In this document: in pieces, positions 17,339-24,994 of the stretch | Position numbering within the stretch: the stretch's first letter is position 1 | How the letters are laid out: each line of letters starts with the position of its first letter | From: Ekhidna lutea | Lineage (GTDB): Bacteria; Bacteroidota; Bacteroidia; Cytophagales; Cyclobacteriaceae | Assembly: GCF_900188325.1 (NCBI RefSeq) | Contig: NZ_FZPD01000002.1 | Location: forward strand, 62,001-126,000 | Direction: 5' to 3' | DNA length: 64,000 bases | Made by a program: the position numbers and the translations under genes | Notes under the pieces: generated by a model | The model's database searches: none | Told to the model about the DNA's origin: nothing | What the model saw: the letters and a program-made list of their open reading frames with translations, nothing else

Positions 17339-18623
17339 CAAAAAAGGAGTTGAATTCGTTTTCTTCAATAGACCCAAAGAGGAAGCCACATATAACCTTT
17401 GGGTAAAAGTATGTGCTCTTTTGAGGTAAAGTATAGCCGCTGTAACATACCTCTTTCACGGTCTCAATGGAGATGTCCTTGGTGATAATCGCACATTGTG
17501 ATTCTCTTTTAGTTACAGAGGTAAGGCACTTGGTGAAGTTTCGCTCGAACGTTAGATTTTTACTTCCACGCTGATCTTTTCCTTTGATACCCAGGCATTT
17601 TTCAAAGATGAAATAATGCATCACGGTAAGATCAAGTTCCTTTATTGTGCGTGGAAATTCCCATTCAATAGTGTCGATTAATTCGGGCTTTAGACGAATT
17701 TTATAAGCTTCATCACCAATTAATAATCCAAATGCCCATTGTTTACCCAGAATTACTTCATTTACGTCAGTAGCTTCTTCAATGGGTTTAATAAAGAAGT
17801 ATTTATCAATCTTTTGGAGTAAGTCTTCCTTAGAGAAGCCTTCAATGCCCTGAATAACCCGATGTGTGGGCAAAATTCGCAAGTCATCTGACTCAGTATT
17901 GGTAAAATACATCAAATGATAATTGTAGCCCTCTTTCCCTGTATGTTCAGGGTTTTTTGCCTGCGCTTTTTGGTACAACAGTGAGCCTTCATATCGATGA
18001 TGACCATCAGCCAAAATGATTTGTTTATCCTCGATGATTTCCATGATACGCTTAATGATTTTCGCATCATGAATCACACTAAAAACATCTCTTACCCCTT
18101 GATAATCCTCAGTTTCATACAGTGGATCCAGCATTGCTTCATCAAGGTATCTCTCAATCTCATGGGTTGGGTCAGTATACAGCCCATGTGTCGGGCTGAC
18201 GTTTAGTTGGGTTTTGTCCAGGATTTCCATTCGGTCATTCACTGAAAAAGGCATGGTATTTTCGTGTCTTAAAAGCACTTTCTCATGCCAATCATATACT
18301 CGTAAATTGGCTATAAACCCCTTTCGGATGCGTTCCTTGTCCGAACCAGGAAGAGTAAAGTATTGATAGTAGACGTAAATAGCAGGAAGGTCGTCCTGCT
18401 GAATAATTCCATCACTTTTCCACTGTTTGAGTCTTTCTGCAGCTCCATCGGCAGAATCTTCTCCACGAGGTACAGATAGATGAATGCTGTTGAGTTCTTC
18501 TTCATACAGGGCTTCCCTTTGACTTTCCGAAACAACATCAAAAAGGGGAGAAACTAACTTATCTATATCCTTAATTAAGTCAGCATTGTATCTCCAGGCC
18601 CTAAGGGGTTTTATTTCTGCCAT
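17322..18623 (-). CDS. DUF1015 family protein
   Basis: 433 residues, normal for DUF1015. Conserved family elements: the N-terminal IKPLRAWRYN, LSPFD-like LVSPLFDVVS, the Asn/His-rich NSIHLSVPRG, YVYYQYF, and the strongly conserved ILADGHHRYEGSLLYQ centre. The family is widespread and uncharacterised; a phosphotransfer or nucleotide-binding role has been suggested only from context. Soluble, cytoplasmic. It sits between accC upstream (24 bases) and maf downstream (overlap), so accC-DUF1015-maf probably form one transcription unit. Confidence 0.93.
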   Translation of the reverse strand: MAEIKPLRAWRYNADLIKDIDKLVSPLFDVVSESQREALYEEELNSIHLSVPRGEDSADGAAERLKQWKSDGIIQQDDLPAIYVYYQYFTLPGSDKERIRKGFIANLRVYDWHEKVLLRHENTMPFSVNDRMEILDKTQLNVSPTHGLYTDPTHEIERYLDEAMLDPLYETEDYQGVRDVFSVIHDAKIIKRIMEIIEDKQIILADGHHRYEGSLLYQKAQAKNPEHTGKEGYNYHLMYFTNTESDDLRILPTHRVIQGIEGFSKEDLLQKIDKYFFIKPIEEATDVNEVILGKQWAFGLLIGDEAYKIRLKPELIDTIEWEFPRTIKELDLTVMHYFIFEKCLGIKGKDQRGSKNLTFERNFTKCLTSVTKRESQCAIITKDISIETVKEVCYSGYTLPQKSTYFYPKVICGFLFGSIEENEFNSFFDEAFQ

Positions 18624-18647
18624 TCAGTTCTTTTTTAGCAATGTTGA

Positions 18648-20141
18648 TCAGGATTTCAACATTCGCTCTTTCCATTTACTTTTAGTCTGACGGTTAGATT
18701 GTGGTATCGCCTTCTTCGCTGATTTATAGGCGATTTCATTAGCTACAAGTGCAGCAACCTCAGCAACCTCCGATGTAGGCTGTTTTTTCAAGATTTCAGG
18801 GTCATAATGAGATTCCACAAACTTGGTGGTAAATGAACCATCCACAAATTCTTTATGACCAAGCACAAAATCACAAAACGGGAGAGTAGTTTTTACACCA
18901 GTAATTTGATATTCAGCTATGGCTCGTCTCATCCGATCGATTGCTTCAGTCCGATCTTTGCCATACGTAATTAGTTTGGCTATCATAGGATCGTAGTAGA
19001 TTGAAACATCCTGACCCTGCTCATAGCCATCATCTACTCGAATACCAGCTCCCTGTGGCCGAATGTATGTTTTTAGCTTACCAGTATCAGGCAGGAAGTT
19101 ATTCTCCGGATCTTCCGCATAGACACGTACTTCCAAACTGTGTCCATTGATTGAAAGGTCTTCCTGCTTGAAGCTAAGTTCCTTACCATTTGCGATTGCA
19201 ATCTGCTCCTTCACCAGGTCAATTCCTGTTATAAGCTCTGTGACAGGGTGCTCTACCTGCAAACGAGTGTTCATCTCCAAAAAGTAGAAGTCCATGTTTT
19301 CATCAGCAATAAACTCTACTGTTCCAGCCCCAAAATAGCTACATGATTTAGCAACATTTACAGCTGCTTCACCAATTTGCTTCCTCCGCTCTTCAGTCAG
19401 TAGGGCAGAGGGCGCTTCTTCTATTACTTTCTGATGTCTTCGTTGAATACTGCACTCACGCTCGAAAAGGTGAATAATGTTACCATGCTGATCCCCAAGG
19501 ATTTGTACTTCAATATGCTTAGGCGAGGAAATGAATTTCTCAATGAATACTTCATCGTTACCAAATGAGTTTCGTGCTTCACTCATAGCCCGATCCATTT
19601 GTTCTTCAAAATCTTTGGGATCATTCACAATCCGCATCCCTTTTCCACCTCCTCCGGCACTTGCTTTGATCATGACAGGATAGCCAATGTCATTGGCCAC
19701 CTTTTTCGCCTTAGGCACATCATTAATCGGTTCATCCATCCCAGGGACCAATGGAACATTGAATTTCTGTACCGTCTGCTTAGATGTAAGCTTGTCACCC
19801 ATGATTCGGATGGCTTCTGGAGAAGGACCGATAAATATGAGCCCTTCTTTCTCTACTCTTTCTGCGAATGAGGCATTTTCGGACAAAAATCCATAGCCTG
19901 GATGAATAGCATCAGCTCCTGTTTGCTTACAGGCATCAATGATTTTGTCTTGAACTAAATAAGATTCAGATGCAGCAGCCGGACCAATATTCACAGCTTC
20001 GTCTGCATATGAAGCATGTGGAAGCAGTTTATCTGCATCACTGTAGACAGCTACCGTCTTGATTCCCAGCTCTTTGGCTGATCTCATGACTCGAATGGCG
20101 ATTTCGCCTCTGTTGGCGACTAATATTTTCTTTATAGACAT
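18648..20141 (-). CDS. accC: Biotin carboxylase subunit of an acyl-CoA carboxylase
   Basis: 497 residues. N-terminal domain KILVANRGEIAIRVMRSAKELG and HPGYGFLSENASFA; ATP-grasp glycine loop KASAGGGGKGMR at about 159-170; substrate-site FIEKFISSPKHIEVQ and ECSIQRRHQKVIEEAPS; metal-binding EMNTRLQVEHPVTE. It carboxylates biotin on a carrier protein using ATP and bicarbonate. It is about 50 residues longer than the E. coli AccC, with a Lys/Arg-rich tail. No biotin carrier or transcarboxylase gene is adjacent, so whether it serves acetyl-CoA or propionyl/methylcrotonyl-CoA carboxylase is open. Confidence 0.9.
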   Translation of the reverse strand: MSIKKILVANRGEIAIRVMRSAKELGIKTVAVYSDADKLLPHASYADEAVNIGPAAASESYLVQDKIIDACKQTGADAIHPGYGFLSENASFAERVEKEGLIFIGPSPEAIRIMGDKLTSKQTVQKFNVPLVPGMDEPINDVPKAKKVANDIGYPVMIKASAGGGGKGMRIVNDPKDFEEQMDRAMSEARNSFGNDEVFIEKFISSPKHIEVQILGDQHGNIIHLFERECSIQRRHQKVIEEAPSALLTEERRKQIGEAAVNVAKSCSYFGAGTVEFIADENMDFYFLEMNTRLQVEHPVTELITGIDLVKEQIAIANGKELSFKQEDLSINGHSLEVRVYAEDPENNFLPDTGKLKTYIRPQGAGIRVDDGYEQGQDVSIYYDPMIAKLITYGKDRTEAIDRMRRAIAEYQITGVKTTLPFCDFVLGHKEFVDGSFTTKFVESHYDPEILKKQPTSEVAEVAALVANEIAYKSAKKAIPQSNRQTKSKWKERMLKS

Positions 20142-20202
20142 AATTTCAATCGTTAGCGCAAGTTTATTGAAAAGGCGACACTCATTATATGCACATTCCT
20201 AC

Positions 20203-20210
20203 TAAATTTG
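20203..20210 (+). promoter_or_regulatory. Bacteroidota -7 promoter element (TAnnTTTG)
   Basis: TAAATTTG lies 32 bases before the ATG of the alpha-oxoamine synthase gene, with a GGAG-like Shine-Dalgarno sequence downstream of it. A good -33 TTG is not obvious at the right spacing. Confidence 0.45.
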
Positions 20211-20242
20211 CAACTTGTTTGAAAAAAGGAGAACACAAGTAA

Positions 20243-21505
20243 ATGGATTTATTTGAGAAATTACTCAGTGACAAGGGAGCGTTAGGCCAGTATTCGTATT
20301 TGGATCAGGATGTAAACTATTACTTCTTTCCAAAACTAGAAGGTGAAATACAGCCTAGAATGAAATTCAAGGGGAAAGAGGTTCTGGCCTGGAGTTTAAA
20401 CAACTACCTGGGACTAGCCAATCACCCTGAAGTACGAAAAGCTGACACTGAAGCCACTGAGAAGTGGGGACTGGGCTATCCGATGGGTGCCCGAATGATG
20501 ACTGGAAATTCTGATTATCATGACCAATTGGAGCAGGAGCTTGCGGATCACGTAAGCAAACCTACCGGGATGTTACTAAACTACGGTTACCAGGGTATTA
20601 TGTCCGTAATCGATGCTTTAGTAGACAGAAAAGATGTTGTTGTTTATGATGCTGAGTGCCACGCATGTATCATTGATGCGTTGAGAATGCACATTGGGAA
20701 ACGATACGTTTTTCCTCACAATGACATTGAAAGTTGCGAAACGCAGCTAAAAAGAGCTACTAAACTTGCTAACGAGCAAGGTGGTGGTGTGCTCTTGATT
20801 ACTGAAGGAGTCTTTGGTATGAGTGGAAACACCGGAAAACTTGATGAGATTGTCAAACTAAAAGAAAACTATGAGTTTAAGCTTTTGGTGGATGACGCAC
20901 ATGGTTTCGGTACGATGGGTGAAACTGGAGCAGGAACTGGTGAGCATCTTGGATGCCAGGACGGAATAGATATCTATTTCTCCACGTTTGCTAAGTCTAT
21001 GGCCAGCATCGGTGCTTTCATAGCAGGACCTACAGACATCATTAATCACTTAAGATATAAAGTAAGATCTCAGATTTATGCTAAGTCACTTCCAATGCCA
21101 TTGGTAGTGGGAGGATTGAAGCGATTGGAAATGCTAAGAACCATGCCGGAGCTGAGAGAAAAGCTTTGGACGATCGTAAATGCAATCCAAAATGGGTTCA
21201 AAGAGCGTGGATTTAACATTGGATCAACAAATTCTCCGGTAACACCTGTAGTGCTCAAAGGAGACGTTATGGAAGGCTGCAATATGGTAGTAGACCTTAG
21301 AGAAAACTATCACATTTTCTGTTCAATGGTTGTTTATCCTGTAGTACCTAAAGGTACTGTTATTCTGAGGATTATACCTACAGCCATGCACACCATGGAT
21401 GACGTTAAACAGACCCTGGATGCATTTGATGAAATCAAGGAAAAGTTGGATAGTGGGGTCTACAAAGAAGCAGGTGTGGAAGGAGCATTGGTAGCGAAAT
21501 CTTAA
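20243..21505 (+). CDS. Alpha-oxoamine synthase (serine palmitoyltransferase / cysteate acyltransferase type)
   Basis: 420 residues, a fold-type I PLP enzyme. Key features: NNYLGLANHPEV, DAECHACIID (His140 stacks on PLP), LLVDDAHGFGTMG (Asp217/218, His220), and the PLP lysine at residue 251 in FSTFAKSMASIGAF. These enzymes condense an acyl-CoA/ACP with an amino acid and release CO2. Without a neighbouring biotin or threonine-degradation gene, and given the lineage, the best candidates are serine palmitoyltransferase (sphingolipids) or the cysteate-using enzyme that makes sulfonolipid bases in gliding Cytophagales. BioF and Kbl are less likely: the N-terminus (about 45 residues before NNYLGL) is longer than theirs. 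Confidence 0.82.
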   Translation: MDLFEKLLSDKGALGQYSYLDQDVNYYFFPKLEGEIQPRMKFKGKEVLAWSLNNYLGLANHPEVRKADTEATEKWGLGYPMGARMMTGNSDYHDQLEQELADHVSKPTGMLLNYGYQGIMSVIDALVDRKDVVVYDAECHACIIDALRMHIGKRYVFPHNDIESCETQLKRATKLANEQGGGVLLITEGVFGMSGNTGKLDEIVKLKENYEFKLLVDDAHGFGTMGETGAGTGEHLGCQDGIDIYFSTFAKSMASIGAFIAGPTDIINHLRYKVRSQIYAKSLPMPLVVGGLKRLEMLRTMPELREKLWTIVNAIQNGFKERGFNIGSTNSPVTPVVLKGDVMEGCNMVVDLRENYHIFCSMVVYPVVPKGTVILRIIPTAMHTMDDVKQTLDAFDEIKEKLDSGVYKEAGVEGALVAKS

Positions 21506-21594
21506 AATTAACCCTGAGAAAGCTGGATATTAACGATTTTGGGCTATATTGCCTCAACTTTAAAATTTATCGATAACCTTAATTACCTTATAAC

Positions 21595-21771
21595 ATGAAA
21601 AGATTTGAACAACTAAAGTCAATGGTTGAATCTCTAGAAGCAGATTTCGAAAAGTTCTACGATAAAAACAACAATGCCGCTGGTACGAGAGTTAGAAAAG
21701 GTATGCAAGATATGAAGAACCTTGCTCAAGAAATCAGACTAGAAGTTCAAGACATTAAGAACAAAGGATAA
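21595..21771 (+). CDS. Histone H1-like (Hc1-type) small protein
   Basis: A 58-residue protein, helical and rich in Lys, Arg and Glu: it begins MKRFEQLKSMVESLEADFEK and contains NNAAGTRVRKGMQDMKNLAQEI. This is the short Bacteroidota protein annotated as histone H1 (Hc1 family), thought to bind DNA or coat the nucleoid. It has its own 90-base leader and a strong terminator, consistent with a separate, probably abundant transcript. The DNA-binding role is by family name; the net charge of this sequence is nearly balanced, so it may not bind DNA like a true histone. Confidence 0.8.
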   Translation: MKRFEQLKSMVESLEADFEKFYDKNNNAAGTRVRKGMQDMKNLAQEIRLEVQDIKNKG

Positions 21772-21801
21772 TCGATTTTTGATCGAACCGATAAAGAAAT
21801 T

Positions 21802-21827
21802 AGGGAGCCATTTGGCTCCCTTTTTTT
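21802..21827. terminator. Bidirectional terminator after the H1-like gene
   Basis: 8-base inverted repeat AGGGAGCC / GGCTCCCT with a 4-base loop, followed by seven Ts on the + strand. On the reverse strand it immediately follows the stop codon of the gene remnant at 21826-21915, so it once served both genes. Confidence 0.9.
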
Positions 21828-21915
21828 ATGCGTTAGGTTTTGTTTGTTTAGCGATATAATACATAGATCCGTGATGATGGTTTTTGTTCATTTCCCACCC
21901 ATTTACTTTTAGTTT
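21826..21915 (-). pseudogene. 3' remnant of a reverse-strand gene, possibly a SAM methyltransferase
   Basis: On the reverse strand, 29 codons stay open up to a TAA that abuts the terminator. The peptide (KLKVNGWEMNKNHHHGSMYY..., then IAKQTKPNA) reads like a real protein C-terminus. The ending of class I SAM-dependent methyltransferases often looks similar, but the match is from memory and weak. Upstream, the frame is cut at about 21911-21918, exactly where the forward RHS sequence begins. I interpret it as an ancestral gene whose 5' part was replaced by the RHS fragment. Confidence 0.4.
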
Positions 21916-23012
21916 TTAATCAGGGTAATCGAGTAAAACTTGAACAGGACAATATAAAGACTTACGCTTCTGTGACGGGTAATTTTGATTCAAACGAGAA
22001 TGGCTTTGAAAAGCTAACACTTGAACTAGATGTTCCTGAAGATGGCTACATTTATGCATATATTGTAAATGAAAGCGATAAAGTCATTCACTGGGATGAT
22101 TTCACATTTTCAGTCATGGGAACCAGAGCCATTAGAAAAACAGATTACTATCCCTTTGGCGCTGTAGCGAAAGTGTGGAACAACCCCGATCAGACCCAAC
22201 AAGAGACTTACAGGTTTGGATATCAGGGAGCTTACTCCGAAGCTGACTCTACGACTGGTTGGAATGCGTTTGAGTTGAGGATGTATGACCCGCTGATTGG
22301 GAGGTGGCTGCAGGTGGATCCGATGAGGCAGCATTCTAGTCCATATTTAGCTATGGGAAATAATCCTATGAAAAGAGTTGATCCAGATGGAGGAATGGAT
22401 GGAGGTTGTTGTAAGCCATTGAAGACAGTAATTGCGCCTTTTGATCGTACTGTAGCTAATGCAGAATCAGGTTGGGTATGGGAGCTTGGTGATGATCAAA
22501 GTCAATTTTATATTGATGGTGAAGGAATGTATGGTGGGTATTTGTGGAACTATGATGACTATTTCTCACAAAATAACACGAGTGGTATGGTGGATCAAAA
22601 GGGAGGTATCGTGTTTCTAACAGATGGAGATTTAGGTGGAAGTGGAATTGGGGCTGTGGCAAATTTCGCAAGCTCAGTTGTTGATATTTCTACTGGAGGG
22701 TTGCCTGGGAGAACTCCTGGAAATGGATTAAAAGGGTTTATGGAACACCTAAGTGATTTAGTTAATGCAGCGAACTTATTGGGCGATGGACCTGGTCAAC
22801 TTAAAGACGAGGTGATTTTAACACTAAATGCTCCACCAATGCCAGAAAGAAAGGAATGGATAAGCACTGATACAATACCTGGTCCGGAACATTTAAATCT
22901 GGCAGATGGTAACTTTTATAAAGTTGATACAATTAAAGAGAATTATTCAAATGGTAGCCAGAATATTTATATACGCAACTTACAGTATGGTATTCATTAT
23001 CATAAAAAATAG
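21912..23012 (+). pseudogene. 5'-truncated RHS gene: core domain plus variable C-terminal tail
   Basis: An in-frame coding stretch without a proper start. It contains the end of an RHS/YD-type protein: beta-sandwich text with YIYAYIVNESDKVIHWDDF, then the hallmark DYYPFGAVAKVW, the RHS core ELRMYDPLIGRWLQVDP, and NPMKRVDPDGG. After the core is a roughly 210-residue tail (from GGMDGGCCKP) that I cannot assign, the position where polymorphic toxin domains occur. The many thousand bases of YD repeats and the secretion signal are missing. A GTG at 21972 could start a 346-residue product, but I regard the locus as a displaced fragment. Confidence 0.75.
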
Positions 23013-23015
23013 TTT

Positions 23016-23609
23016 ATGAGAACAATTCAAATTATTTTAATTATTAGCTTATTTTTTGGATGCAGCAATTCTAAAGATGAAAATATTCATAATGAAATCG
23101 TCGAGAAAGTAAGCTCTGACCTATTTCGTTATAGACTTGATTCTCTTAAAAAATACTCAAGCGAAGAATTCATCTTAGAAAAAGAGGGCAGAGTATACAA
23201 TTACAATGATGGATTTTATACGATAGAAGAAGGTCTCTCCAATTATAAAAAGATGGAGACTCAATTTGATTCAATACAGTACGTAGATGATGGGGTTGGA
23301 GGAAGCATAAAGGTCATGTATACTTTATCTAATTGGATTATGGAATGTTTCGGCAATCAGAAACTGTTAAGAATCGACACTTATTATTTATTGGATAAAG
23401 AAATAGTCAAAATAGAACAATCAGTTTTAAATAGAGAAATTGTTGATTCTGTGTCTATCTCAAATCAAAGAAATTTTTTTAGTTGGGCACAGTCAAAAGG
23501 CTTAGATGATCTTTACTTGGATGATGGGACTTTAGATCAAGACAATTTCTTTTCCTACTTAAGAAAATATTGTGATCAAAAGAATGAGGAGTCTGCTTTT
23601 ATTGATTAG
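23016..23609 (+). CDS. Small lipoprotein downstream of the RHS tail
   Basis: 197 residues with a lipoprotein signal (LFFGC near residue 16). The mature protein is acidic, with an N-terminal helix pair and a beta-rich part (SIKVMYTLSNWIMECFG, LLRIDTYYLLDKEIVKIEQ) that resembles an NTF2/SnoaL-like cone fold. It starts three bases after the RHS tail stop. By position it could be an immunity protein for the RHS C-terminal domain, or simply an orphan surface lipoprotein. Base composition is clearly more AT-rich than the housekeeping genes on both sides, which suggests acquired DNA. Confidence 0.6.
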   Translation: MRTIQIILIISLFFGCSNSKDENIHNEIVEKVSSDLFRYRLDSLKKYSSEEFILEKEGRVYNYNDGFYTIEEGLSNYKKMETQFDSIQYVDDGVGGSIKVMYTLSNWIMECFGNQKLLRIDTYYLLDKEIVKIEQSVLNREIVDSVSISNQRNFFSWAQSKGLDDLYLDDGTLDQDNFFSYLRKYCDQKNEESAFID

Positions 23610-23617
23610 CTCCCCCT

Positions 23618-23689
23618 AACTAAGCGTAGTTTATAAAAATAAGAACACTAAGCATAGCTTGTAGCTATGCTTTTTTTATTTTGTTGCTT
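23618..23689. repeat. REP-like direct repeat, copy 1
   Basis: A 72-base unit that starts AACTAAGCGTAGT and contains a terminator hairpin. It is identical to copy 2 (23727-23798) apart from one base (T/C in the run after TTATAAAAA). A third, short copy of the 13-base head lies at 23692-23704. The head is also echoed in reverse downstream of the transposase (24388-24410). Confidence 0.85.
23651..23677 (+). terminator. Terminator hairpin inside repeat copy 1
   Basis: AGCATAGC / GCTATGCT with a TTGTA loop and a run of seven Ts; a good rho-independent terminator for the lipoprotein gene. Confidence 0.8.
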
Positions 23690-23726
23690 CCAACTAAGCG
23701 TAGTAGCACCCCCTCAGAGTCACCCC

Positions 23727-23798
23727 AACTAAGCGTAGTTTATAAAAACAAGAACACTAAGCATAGCTTGTAGCTATGCTTTTTTTATTTTGTTGCTT
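23727..23798. repeat. REP-like direct repeat, copy 2
   Basis: Second copy of the 72-base unit, 109 bases after the first, directly upstream of the RAYT transposase gene. The near identity indicates a recent duplication or active copying. Confidence 0.85.
23760..23786 (+). terminator. Terminator hairpin inside repeat copy 2
   Basis: The same AGCATAGC / GCTATGCT hairpin with a T-run as in copy 1. It would insulate the transposase gene from upstream transcription. Confidence 0.75.
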
Positions 23799-23841
23799 TC
23801 ATAGCAACATAAAACATTGTAAACATAACAATACCAGAGCC

Positions 23842-24387
23842 ATGTCTGACAGCTATCAAATCAAAGATCAGGAAGGTACGTATTTTCTAACCTGTCAGGT
23901 GGTTGGGTGGGTAGACGTATTTAGTCGTCAAGTTTATCGGGACATAATCATTGACAGTTTGAAGTATTGCATTAAAGAGAAAGAGTTGATTGTATATGCC
24001 TATGTGATAATGACTAATCATGTGCATTTAATAGTACGATCAAATTCGGGAAGACTTTCAGATACAATTCGAGATTTTAAGCGATTCACATCAAATCAAA
24101 TAATGAAGAGCATAGATGAAAATGGAGCAGAGAGCAGAAAGGATTGGATGAATATTGTTTTTGAGTATCATGCCAAGTTCAACAAGCGAGTGAAGGATAA
24201 ACAATTCTGGACGCATGAGAATCATGCAGTTGAATTGAGTAGTAATGACATGCTTGATAGTAAGTTGCATTATATCCATGAAAATCCGGTAAGAGCCGGT
24301 TGGGTGGAAAATGCGGAAGACTATTTGTATAGTAGCGCAAGGAATTATGCAGGATTGAATAATCTATTGGATATAGAAATGATATGA
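23842..24387 (+). CDS. REP-associated tyrosine transposase (RAYT, Y1 HUH family)
   Basis: 181 residues from the ATG at 23842 (MSDSYQIKDQEGTYFLT); an upstream start inside the repeat is unlikely. The metal-binding HUH motif is in MTNHVHLIVR. The C-terminal helix LHYIHENPVRAGWVENAEDYLYSSARNY carries the RAYT signature and candidate catalytic tyrosines. RAYTs are single-copy relatives of IS200/IS605 TnpA that cut single-stranded DNA at REP hairpins. Here the gene is bracketed by hairpin repeats sharing the CTAAGCGTAG sequence, which fits a RAYT and its target repeats. It appears intact. Confidence 0.88.
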   Translation: MSDSYQIKDQEGTYFLTCQVVGWVDVFSRQVYRDIIIDSLKYCIKEKELIVYAYVIMTNHVHLIVRSNSGRLSDTIRDFKRFTSNQIMKSIDENGAESRKDWMNIVFEYHAKFNKRVKDKQFWTHENHAVELSSNDMLDSKLHYIHENPVRAGWVENAEDYLYSSARNYAGLNNLLDIEMI

Positions 24388-24410
24388 AAGCGTAGGTACA
24401 ACCTACGCTT
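24388..24410. repeat. Palindrome at the right end of the RAYT element
   Basis: A perfect 10-base inverted repeat (AAGCGTAGGT / ACCTACGCTT) with a 3-base loop, starting right after the transposase stop codon. It shares the AAGCGTAG core with the upstream repeats and has no T-run, so it looks like a transposase recognition hairpin, not a terminator. Confidence 0.75.
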
Positions 24411-24411
24411 A

Positions 24412-24522
24412 GGTAGGTTTGAAAATTCGGAAGGTGTTCCAATCATGCTTCATAAACCGCATCCAAGCGGAATAATGAAGCGTTATCAAATGAAACAAGT
24501 GAAAGAAATATTAGACTTATGA
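24412..24522 (+). pseudogene. hicA: 3' remnant of a HicA toxin gene
   Basis: The frame reads RFENSEGVPIMLHKPHPSG, then IMKRYQMKQVKEILDL and stop. This is the C-terminal half of the HicA subfamily whose members end in (S)R.RF...I.LHKPHP..ILK.YQ.KQV...L. Its TGA overlaps the hicB ATG as ATGA, the normal hicAB junction. The N-terminal half, including the catalytic His region, is missing: the sequence switches to the RAYT palindrome at about 24411. Toxin activity should be lost. Confidence 0.7.
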
Positions 24523-24854
24523 AAAACCTAGAATACAAAGGATACACTGGAAGTATTGAGTACAGTCCAGAGGATAGTTTGCTTTTTGGAAAGGTGCTTG
24601 GAATACAAGGACTGATCTCTTATGAAGGAGAAACAGGAAGTGATTTAGAAAAAGATTTTCATGAAGCGGTTGACACTTACTTAGCTGATTGTGACGCTAA
24701 TGGGGTTAAACCTGAGAAACCATTTAAAGGAAGTTTTAATGTCAGGGTTTCACCATCACTTCATCAAAAGGCTGCTTTACTAGCTAAAGAGGCAAAAGTG
24801 TCACTGAATAATTTTGTTGCAGAAGCCATCCGATTAAGGGTTCAGAAATCATAA
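24519..24854 (+). CDS. hicB: HicB-family antitoxin
   Basis: 111 residues. The N-terminal half has the HicB partial-RNase-H-like fold (EYKGYTGSIEYSPEDSLLFGKVLGI, then LISYEGETGSDLEKDFHEAVDTYL). The C-terminal half is a ribbon-helix-helix DNA-binding domain (GSFNVRVSPSLHQKAALLAKEAKVSLNNFVAEAI). HicB neutralises HicA mRNA interferase and represses its operon. Its toxin partner upstream is reduced to a 3' remnant, so this is probably an orphaned antitoxin. Expression would now depend on readthrough or a promoter within the RAYT element. Confidence 0.88.
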   Translation: MKNLEYKGYTGSIEYSPEDSLLFGKVLGIQGLISYEGETGSDLEKDFHEAVDTYLADCDANGVKPEKPFKGSFNVRVSPSLHQKAALLAKEAKVSLNNFVAEAIRLRVQKS

Positions 24855-24994
24855 AAAGTTTAGATTTCTTCGCCTCTCTGTTTAAGGAGCAACATTGAAG
24901 TTTTTTAACCATAAATCTGTATTTTTCTGTTGTATTTAGTCACCACCAATTATTGCAGATTGCTGGATTTGTAATAATTGTAGCCAACACGTAA

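Noticed and set aside
23618-23798. CRISPR array
   Set aside because: Only two full repeats of 72 bases with a 37-base middle; no spacers of regular size and no cas genes. A REP-like duplication fits better.
21912-24854. Complete prophage or integrative element
   Set aside because: No integrase, att repeats, portal, terminase or mobilisation genes; the region is a set of fragments and one RAYT unit.
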